The notes under the pieces are model-generated. The model was not told where the DNA came from, did no database searches, and saw nothing but the letters and a program-made list of their open reading frames with translations. 64,000 nt of DNA from Echinometra lucunter (Eukaryota; Echinodermata; Echinoidea; Camarodonta; Echinometridae), in the NCBI GenBank assembly GCA_029962745.1, contig CM057161.1, positions 13,337,449 to 13,401,448 of the forward strand, in the 5' to 3' direction. The translations under genes and the position numbers were made by a program. Shown piece after piece: positions 55,956 through 64,000 of the stretch; the first letter of the stretch is position 1, and each line of letters begins with the position of its first letter.

Positions 55956-56442
55956 TAAAGGGGGTACCCAATGCTCAAACAATGTTAGTTCATTTAAAAG
56001 AGCATGATTTTATTAGCAGAAAATCATCTGCCTAAAGTTTCTTAAAAAGTCGTGTTGCCAAGGAAACCCCCAAATGTGGTAAAATTTCAGGATATTTTTA
56101 ACCCCTCAGCTGTGACCCAGTTTCAACTGGGTACCCACTTTTACGTCAAAATGACGTCAAAGTGGGTACCTTGTCGCGCACTTTAGCAAAATGCGCGCAA
56201 GGTATAATACATATTGTACAGTCTAGCGCGCAGCACAACTGCAATGCGCGAAGCTGGGTACCCACTTTTACGTCATACCTCATCCTCAAATTTTTTTGGT
56301 CAGCTCTTGACTTTTTATGATAAAATTATCCAAAATGCATTGATTTCGATTGAAAATCATCATATTTTTAATGTAATGTTTCTTAGAATTGTATTCTTGA
56401 TCATATATCAAAATATTTTTTACCATTGCGTAATCACTTTAA
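55956..56442. mobile_element. TTAA-flanked MITE, family G, copy 2
   Basis: Matches 30538-31024 end to end: ttaaagggggtacccaatgc to gcgtaatcactttaa, with only scattered differences. The internal palindrome here reads gggtacccacttttacgtca then aaatgacgtcaaagtggg, so one arm has lost one of the two TGACGTCA sites. Confidence 0.9.
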
Positions 56443-58435
56443 GGCATTAATCCCTGTAACCAAGTCCCTCAGAGAGGACCCAAAGCCATCTGTCCCTTGA
56501 TTGCTTTCAAACATATGCAGGCTCCCTTTGCAGTCAGGGAAATAAGAAGAAGAAGAAAAAGAAGAAAAAAAAACACTGTAGAGCTGACTTTTATCAGCTA
56601 GTATCTCAGTCTGCCTCAAAGGCCTAACAAAACAGATTTATTAGAATACTTGTTTATATATATATATTTAGGCCAAAAGTTACCAGATCAAATGAATTGT
56701 GTAAGGTGCATATTTAGTGTATTTTTTACAATAAATATTTATGCTGAATGTTTTTGGTGTCAATTGGAAGAGTTCCGCTGAAGGGAATGAAATGTATATT
56801 TTGTTTAGAAAGATAAATGCTTTATGTATGTGACCAGAATTAGATCAGATGTATGTATATAGTGAATATATTGGCAAATATTTTAAACTCAGTATTGTAT
56901 ATTTTATTTTTTCATAGATCTAGAAATACCTGACAGCTGCATGTGCAGTTCTATTTATTTTTTTTTTGGAAGAGAATATTTTACAATGGGTATGGTAAAT
57001 ATTCTTTTTGCAATCAGTAGTACTCATGAGAAAGTGAGTTTACATTTTTATGTTCGTAGTTAGAATTGGTCTTGAACTCACATTTCTGGACTTTAATGGC
57101 TTGGATACTATAATGCTGCATTTAAATGAAATAAGTTATGTTTTTTATGTGTGTGTTGATTAAGGCATTGAAAATTCATCAATTGGATGGTATTTGATGC
57201 CATATCACAGGTCAGTTACATATGACTTTATGAATGACTTGAATATGGAGTGCCAAATGGGATGCCCAAAGTTTCTCCTGGTGTTTTATCGAAGTGTGAC
57301 TGCATTTACCATAATCTCAATTAAATTGTGGCAAAAAAATACTTCGCAATGAAAATGTTTGTAAACAATACTAATGTTAATCTACGTCTGCTTATTTTGC
57401 TTTTAGCTGATGCAATTTTTGATTGAAAATCCCAAATTGCTTGCCATATTGAAGTCGTTTGTAAAGTCATTTATGAACGCTTTATGAAACAACCCCCTGG
57501 ACAAATTATTGAGTTCCCATGGGAGCAAAAGCAACATGGTAGTATTCGTGTATCAGCAATTAATGTATGTTCAACCAAAGTCCTGATGTCAAATCAAGTT
57601 GAAAGGTGAAAAGTCACAGATTAATGAGAGGAAATTCACTGGAAGATGCAAATAGCATAATATGGTAATACAGGTATTCATGTACTGGTATGTTATAAAA
57701 CCAAAGTCCTTTTTTATTATGCATATTATGTGATGCAAGGAAATGATCTAGTTTTTAATTTGTAGTACAAGTATTTCATGTGTTAAGATGAAGGCTGAAA
57801 CTGCATTCAGTTTTTAATACTTTATTCCACATTTGTGGGGGTTGAAAATTCATAATTCATTAATTGTTATCTTGAGGGTGCTTTACATTATAAACATTTT
57901 TTATCATGCATATTTCAAGAGGCTGCCAAGCTTAATTTGATCATCAGATTGATCATCTATTTTAATGGATAAACTGCCAGTCACACAACTTGCCAAGAAT
58001 GTATTTCTTTTTTGCTATTATATTATAAGGATGGACATTGATGACAGTATTGGAATTGGATAGACAGATTTTTTGTGAGCAATATTTTTTCTTTTTTTAA
58101 TAAAGTCCATTGACAAGTACATGTATTTTGCTCTAATGTGCCAGATAAAACATACCTCAAAACTAGTAACTCTCATTGCCACAAAATTATTCTTTTTTTC
58201 AATGAAATGGAATGTGGTCATATTTTTTGCAACCATTGAATGTATAATAGGTTTGTTTTAAAAGTATTGGATATTGAGGATCCCTATGAATAGTACTGAG
58301 ATATATATACCGGGCATTAGAGTTCAGGATAGAATTTTCAGATAGCTTTACCATAGAGATAAGTACCAAATATTCGTTGCATGGATTTATTGTATTTTAC
58401 TCTTTAGAAATTGCATACATTCTGAAAAAAAAAAA
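56443..58435. other. AT-rich flank containing MITE family A, copy 3
   Basis: At 57211-57497 a diverged family A MITE: tatgactttatgaatgactt on the left, gaagtcgtttgtaaagtcat and gctttatgaaacaacccc on the right. The left tip is lost. The rest is AT-rich with no exon seen. Confidence 0.6.
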
Positions 58436-58437
58436 CA

Positions 58438-58745
58438 AATCTAGTCAAATTTCACAGACTAGCTATTACTACTCTATGTAGCCAAAAGTGACACATTTCT
58501 AGTAAAATAATTTGACTAGTCTACATCATACAGGCGCCAGCACTAACTTGACTTGATTCTAGTGAAATTAACTAGAATTTTTGTAAAAGTTTGGTTAATT
58601 TTTACTAGAATTCTAGTCACTTTCACTTGTCACATTTGACTATTGCCGGTGGGATCCCTTGTTCTAGTCAAATAAGGTACTAGAATTCTGGTCGTATACT
58701 AGAATTGTGCCAATTTTGACTAGAAAAGTGTGCCTTCTTCGTTAA
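58438..58745. repeat. Foldback element made of CTAGTCAAA and TAGAATTCTAG words
   Basis: Words ctagtcaaat, gactagaa and actagaattctagtcact recur on both strands from 58440 to 58735. The palindrome ctagaattctag lies near 58606. An imperfect foldback, more decayed than those at 29296 and 60765. Confidence 0.6.
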
Positions 58746-59490
58746 ATTGAATGAAATTATGGTCATTTTGCCACTTTTCAGACAAAAGTAGAATTCCTAC
58801 TTTGGCAATATGTCTTTGTCCGTAGATAACACTTTTCTGTGTTCAAAAGGGCCCAGTTCAGATGATTTTCCTACTTTAAAAAAAATGAATTCTAAGTGGC
58901 ATCCCTGCTATTTACTTAGTATCGTATAATTGTTGTGTTCTATTATACTGTGGTGTCTTGTTAAAACTCTGTTTTCATGTTTATTGAAAGGAATTAAATT
59001 CTGCTTTTCTTTTTGTTTCTTGTTGGGCTTTTTATTTCCGTTTCAGGGAATTGATCCATTTGCCTGTTCAGGCATGTATCTTGTCATATTTACTGGACAA
59101 AAAATCATATGAAATATATTGTTGGTGAAAATAGTATCGTATTAAATGCGTATCTTTTCTACTTATATAATTAGAAGATGTGGTTTAAGGCTTTCATTTG
59201 ATTGACATTTGTGTGTGTGTGGGTGAGGGTGTGTGTGTGTGTGTATCGATTTGGCTTTCAGTGTTCGCATGCAAATTATGATGACTTCGGAATTAACTTT
59301 TTAATTCAGTTATGATCACGTTTCTCCTTGAGAAAATCATTTGTGATTGTTCTGTAAAACATCGAATTAAATTTTAGAGGCTGTTGTGACGAAAATAGAT
59401 CCAGCGTGACTGGTTGCAACAAAAGAAAACTGATTTTTTTTTCTCCTTTACAAAATCAAATACCGACTTTGCAGTAGTCTTAAGATAGAC

Positions 59491-59699
59491 CAGGGGCGGC
59501 GCTACGGGGGGGGGGCAGGGGGACCACCCCCTTTGATTTTTCAAGTAATCAAAAAAGGGGGAAAGGAGGAAGAAAGAAGATTATGGGAAAAGAAAGGGCT
59601 GGGTCATGCAACTATATACACCTATTTTTCATTCAAAACATATAAGTTTACCTATGGGTCATCTTGCCCCCTATCAAAATTCCCTGGCGCCGACCCTGA
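59491..59699. mobile_element. MITE-like family F, copy 2
   Basis: Ends caggggcggcgctacggggg and ctggcgccgaccctg. Interior tttcaagtaatcaaaaaagg, gtcatgcaacta and tatgggtcatcttgcccc as in 25698-25964. Confidence 0.75.
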
Positions 59700-60655
59700 G
59701 ACAGACGCGGTTAACAAATGAAAGAATCATATCGGGTACAAATTAATTTTCATCAACATGTGTTCTGTACTTTATAAGCTCTTAAAGGTCTTAATAGTTT
59801 CAGGTGTGATCTGGATTAATTCAGCCACTTTGTCCACTTTCATATTACATATTCCTATGAATACATTGTTAGGAGGACATTCTTTTGTTCTATGACATCA
59901 AAATGTCCCCATAATCATGCTTGATGTCCCCCTACCACTACTTGTTTACACCTGACGGAATAAATCCCATTGTTATACGTCCTCATAACACTAGTACTGT
60001 TAAAAATTTAGATATGAAATTAACTATTGAAAATGCGAACTAGAGAAATAAAACAGAACTTACGAGACCTTTCATAAAACATATCACTGACTGAAATTGT
60101 GTCACTTTAATAGATATCAGTGGTTATTTTCATCTCCTTCAAAATATACAAAATTACATCATTGTTTTTACAATTCATCCACAATAAGTATACAAAGTCA
60201 TAAATCGCCATACGATTTTATTGCATGAAAAATGATACACGGTTGAAGAGTAGGCCTACAGAGTATCGTTAGATGATTTTTCTGTTTGGAAATGTATCAA
60301 AAACAAATCAAGTGCAAGGATAAAGTATACAGGTATTAGAATGAAACACGGACATAAATGAAAACGAGACAAATATTTACACAATGGTCAATTAAAAGAT
60401 ACTATCAAACTTTAACAACAATCATAGTTAGCAAAATAACTGAAGATATAGAAAATCACCAACTAAATGCTTAAGTTTCGCAGCCCCAAATAAAGTTCAG
60501 ACAGGAGAGCATTTCAGAAATATATGAAAGTGAATAGGAGTTACTTCACTGATCGCTGGCTTATGTTACTACACACTACACAGTCATGATCAATATAACC
60601 AAGAGGCCCAGAAGCGACGTCTGTCTTTGATCAACCCAAGCCTTTATATCTCTCC
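59700..60655. other. AT-rich stretch without gene
   Basis: No repeat boundary, exon or RNA gene was recognised on either strand. Confidence 0.5.
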
Positions 60656-60677
60656 CTCTTTTTTCTCAGAGCGGAGT

Positions 60678-60757
60678 TTCTCTGTCTCTGTCTCTGTCTC
60701 TGTCTCTGTCTCTGTCTGTCCGCCTCTCTCTCTCTTTCTGTCTCTATCTCTCTCTCC
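60678..60757. repeat. (TCTCTG)n and CT-rich microsatellite
   Basis: A hexamer array of tctctg followed by CT-rich simple sequence, directly before a foldback. Confidence 0.9.
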
Positions 60758-60764
60758 TTCACTT

Positions 60765-60945
60765 TTGAAAATACCGGGTCAAATTGACCCGGGAAAGAGT
60801 CCGTTAGGAGCTACACTCCGTTGCGGGTCAAAAAATGACCCGGAATAGGTTCATTCATTTTAAACCTTATTCCGGGTCATTTTTGGACCCAGAACGGAGT
60901 GTGGCCCAACGGACTCTTTTCCGGGTCAATATGACTCGGAATTTT
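60765..60945. repeat. Foldback element made of CCGGGTCA words
   Basis: Arms centred near 60862: accgggtcaaattgacccgg, gagtccgtt, actccgttgcgggtcaaa on the left. The right arm has their complements, tttttggacccagaacggag, aacggactcttttccgggtc. Each arm contains its own smaller palindrome (gggtcaaattgaccc). Confidence 0.88.
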
Positions 60946-61486
60946 TAAGAGTGTTGAATAGTTACACCAGTACCACTCTTTTTCTTTTCCTAATTAAGAG
61001 TAAAAAGATAGAAGGAAAGAAATGAAACAAACAAAAATCTACGAACATATCACTGCAGAGGCATAGGGGCAGACTTTGCCATTGCCCATGAAAGGGTTTT
61101 TTTTTTTTTTTCTTTAGGAGAGGGTGCATTTACATGATTTAGGTAGCAGCCTCGCCCTATACTGAATGCATCTCTGGTATCCTGAGAATTCATGTAATAT
61201 TATTTCAATTTCAATTCATAATCTTTCATTATTTGCCTCTATTACGCTCCTTTTTGAAATTGTGGGTTGTTTTTAGGCTTAAAGCTTCTCGATTCCAGCG
61301 TTTATATTTTCAAAAAGGATTTATAAATATGTTACTTTCGGAAACTGTTAGCCCATATACGTCAATGAATTAGCTGAAATGTAAAGCTTTAAAAGCTTGC
61401 AAACGCCTGGAATTTACGTCATATTTCAATAAACGTTAGCCTTTGTTTATTCGATCAAAGGAGTTCTGACTGAAGTGTCATGTGGG

Positions 61487-61860
61487 TTAAATAATGAGCG
61501 CCTCATTATCCTCTGCAGAACGACTGGTACAGCAGGCTAAAGCGATAAAAGAGATGATTCCCAAGATGAGCCAAATAGCCGCGGTGATGGCTGTCGCAAT
61601 CTGCAATTTGAAATAAACAAAAACAAATAACTAACCAAACAAAAACAAAACAAAATAACAACAAAAAAATAGTTATGTTACTGGTCTCCTTTAAGGTGGG
61701 CTTAGTGAAGGCACTCATTCTAGCTCTTTTAATATACATAATTATTCGGAGCCTCTGATGCACCTCCCCCCCCCCCCCCAAAAAAAATACAAAAACAACA
61801 AAAACAACAATAAAAACAAAAAAACCCGCCAAAACAAAACAAACAAACAAACAAACAAAA

Positions 61861-61898
<38 letters not shown>

Positions 61899-62452
61899 GC
61901 ACACGCACACACGCACACAAGAAATAGACTCTATACACGTATAACTTAACTTTCAACCAAAGTTGTGTTTACTTTCAACTATTTATACAATAGACTGTGA
62001 CAAGAAGTCCATATTTTTTATTATCAGCATAGTTCATGAAATGTATTGAACTTCCTTAATTGTACGAGATGCAGTTTTCGAATTCATGACACCGGTGGTT
62101 AAAATTGATACGAGAGAGTGTGATAAAACAGCCCGTCTGAACTGATTGCAAACTTCCACCCTAAACATAATTTCTATCTGAAACAAAATGTGATCCATCT
62201 TCACTTTATTCGAGGTCATGTTAAGATGAATGGGTTTGCTGATCGCTGGGGGGGGGGGGGGGGGGGGGGGGGGAGAGAGAGAGAGGGGGGGGGGGAAGAG
62301 AGAGAGAGAAAGGCAGAGATGGAGAGAGAGAGAGGGGGAGGGGAGGGGTGGGGAGCCTATACCTCACCTCAGCTGCAAAGAGATAAGCATAGAAATGTGA
62401 TGCATCGTAGCCATAGATATCCCAGTAATCGTCTTGTTGCCATTCTTTGCAC
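61487..62452 (-). CDS. Multi-pass membrane protein, last two coding exons (5' partial)
   Basis: Minus-strand exons 62452-62368 and 61600-61487 (TAA) have AG/GT borders and join at phase 0, giving 65 visible residues. The first encodes CKEWQQDDYWDIYGYDAS then FYAYLFAAE; the second IATAITAAIWLILGIISFIA followed by LACC and a short polar tail ending EALII. This looks like an extracellular or luminal loop with a cysteine, a last transmembrane helix, a juxtamembrane Cys-Cys pair that could be palmitoylated, and a short cytosolic end, as in tetraspan proteins. The family is not identified. The first exon seen begins with one base of a split codon, so more exons lie beyond 62452 and probably outside the window. 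A minus-strand AATAAA lies at 61450-61445, about 40 bases past the stop. Confidence 0.75.
61769..61920. repeat. Poly-C, (CAAA)n and (CA)n simple repeats
   Basis: In the intron of the minus-strand membrane protein gene. They generate long Val/Cys/Phe frames on the minus strand that are not genes. Confidence 0.92.
62249..62355. repeat. G homopolymer and (GA)n tract
   Basis: Directly follows the donor of the 62452-62368 exon on the minus strand. Confidence 0.92.
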
Positions 62453-63092
62453 CTTAAAATGAAGAAATAATGAAAAAAGACTAAAAATAAGTTTTAATAA
62501 GTGCACTCTGTGCTTCATAATGACCACATTTGCAAATTGTATTGGAAAATGTGTTGGAAATAAATAATTTCGAATTTTAATTGTAATTTGAATTCTTCAC
62601 ATTCCCTTTGATTCTTCCCAAAATGAACGCCTGCTTTATATGAACTTGGGTTAACGTATAGTCTTCTAATATTTATGGAGCGCAAAGTGAGAATACCTCT
62701 TCCGCAAAGATTCTCTAACTACATGGCATTGCTCAGGAAGATATGAAATCAACATCTGAAACATATGTATGTCTAAAAATGGCAAATATTATAATCCGTA
62801 TAATCATATTGTAGAATATTTGTAATGATTAATTTAGGTTACATAAGGTTTATGATGCTCAAATTTTAGCTCCACTTATCCAAGTTTTTTTGCACGGAAT
62901 CCGAGTAATTATTCAGTTATGATTGACTACATTACTTACAAAAATAATTAAAGGAGTATAAACATTTCATCTGCATATTGGAATCGACCAGTTCGTAGCT
63001 AGCCCATGTCACAAATGACCCTAAATATCCACAGATCTTTTTAACACGGAGAAGTCCATTTTTGTGCATTTTATAGAATAATCACTGACCGG
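62453..63092. other. AT-rich intron or upstream flank, no exon seen
   Basis: Expected to hold the preceding intron of the minus-strand membrane protein gene. No exon with matching phase was recognised. Confidence 0.4.
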
Positions 63093-63727
63093 CACTGGCG
63101 TATCCAGGAATTTTCAACAAGGCGAGGGTGTAGGAGGGGGTATCCCCCTCCCAGGGAGATTTTTGAAAATTCGTGCATGAAAATGGTATTTTCTGCACAC
63201 TAAGATTCAGTATTAGGGGCAACTTAAAATACAGGGGCCAATGCAAGGGATCGAAGCGACCGAGCAGGGGAGGGTGTAGGAGAGGGGTATCCCACCTCTC
63301 ACGGTAGGGAGATTTTTGAAAATTCGTGCATGAAAATGGCATTTTCTGCAGACTGAAATTCAGTATTAGGGGTAACTTATATGAGAAGTGGCATATAGGG
63401 GGGGGGGGGCCAAGGCGAGGGAGCGAAGCGACCGAACGTGGGGAGGATTTGGGAGGGGGTATCCCCCGAAGCAGGGAGATTTTTGAAAATTTGTGCATGA
63501 AAATGAACTTTTCTGCACACTAAAATTCAATATCATGGGAGGTGGGATATTTACGTTTTACTTTCACTTCGCAGGGTATGGTTAGGGTAAGTTATGTGAA
63601 GTGGACTCGATGAAACTTTTTTTTTTCAATTTTTTGTACTTTTTTTTCCATTCTTTTTTTTTTTTGCTCGCCAATCAACAGGGGGGGGGGCATGGCCCCC
63701 TTGTGCCCCCCTTAGCTACGCCAGTGG
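63093..63727. mobile_element. Nonautonomous element with ACTGGCGTA ends and three internal repeats
   Basis: Left end cactggcgtatccaggaatt, right end cccccttagctacgccagtg: short inverted termini. Inside, a unit of 120-150 bp occurs three times (gagatttttgaaaattcgtg, catgaaaatg, ttttctgca, gaagcgaccga). The minus-strand frame 63082-63498 is a reading of these units. Confidence 0.7.
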
Positions 63728-64000
63728 TCCCCGGGTCACTAGAGTTGCCTCATGAATAGGTTTTGTTTCCTCCTTTTCAGAAGAATATTTCCACGTGTGT
63801 ATCATGGCTTGAACCATCAATTAATAATTGAATGAATACATAATACTCATGAGCACATAATATCAAGTATTTGTGCCAGTGTGTTTCAGAATTTGTCACA
63901 TCTGCTCATGCTGAGATTGTGTCTATGAACTCACGTGTCATAGGCATGAAAAAAATCGACCAGGGTTGCTAGTCCGCTGCAGAGCTTTTGAAACCCGACT
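63728..64000. other. End of window, no feature seen
   Basis: Unique-looking sequence with no recognised exon or repeat. Confidence 0.5.

Noticed and set aside
61506..61956. 136-codon minus-strand frame rich in Val, Cys and Phe
   Set aside because: Mostly microsatellite; its end overlaps the true exon 61600-61487 but in another frame.
63082..63498. 138-codon minus-strand frame with repeated protein motif
   Set aside because: Its repeats coincide with the internal tandem units of a transposon; no independent coding evidence.

Overview
The window is animal nuclear DNA. Intron-rich genes with GT-AG splice sites sit in a sea of transposon fragments, microsatellites and one 500-base assembly gap. 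Tetraspan-like and VEGF-type genes, Penelope-like elements, tRNA-derived SINEs and many foldback elements suggest a marine invertebrate deuterostome, most likely an echinoderm such as a sea urchin. That is inference from general resemblance; no species marker was identified.

Layout. 1-8000: transposon debris (a 5'-truncated LINE, a MITE, an inverted repeat pair) and the gap. 8445-14588 (+): seven phase-consistent exons of a secreted VEGF/PDGF-family growth factor, whose 5' exons lie in the gap or upstream; its 3' UTR may reach about 17680. 17800-20765: repeats, a frameshifted Ran-like GTPase fragment, an unassigned ORF and a tRNA-derived SINE. 21435-27714 (-): eight exons of a classical short-chain dehydrogenase/reductase (SDR), complete except for one expected exon. 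29300-36520: a dense mobile-element zone with a foldback, a Penelope-like element carrying hammerhead ribozymes in inverted repeats and split by a TTAA-flanked MITE, a Mutator-like insertion with a 9-bp target duplication, and a tandem array of tRNA-like units. 40334-54931 (+): a 13-exon gene for an unrecognised 490-residue single-pass membrane protein with a serine-rich tail built from duplicated small exons and a 16-residue tandem repeat. 61487-62452 (-): the last two coding exons of a multi-pass membrane protein that continues past the window edge.

The four genes have no evident functional link. The most notable points are the hammerhead pair, the exon birth-and-death array in the serine-rich gene, the missing SDR exon, and a recurring class of foldbacks built from iterated short words. 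All exon models were read by eye from splice sites, reading phase and protein motifs; no search or transcript evidence was available.
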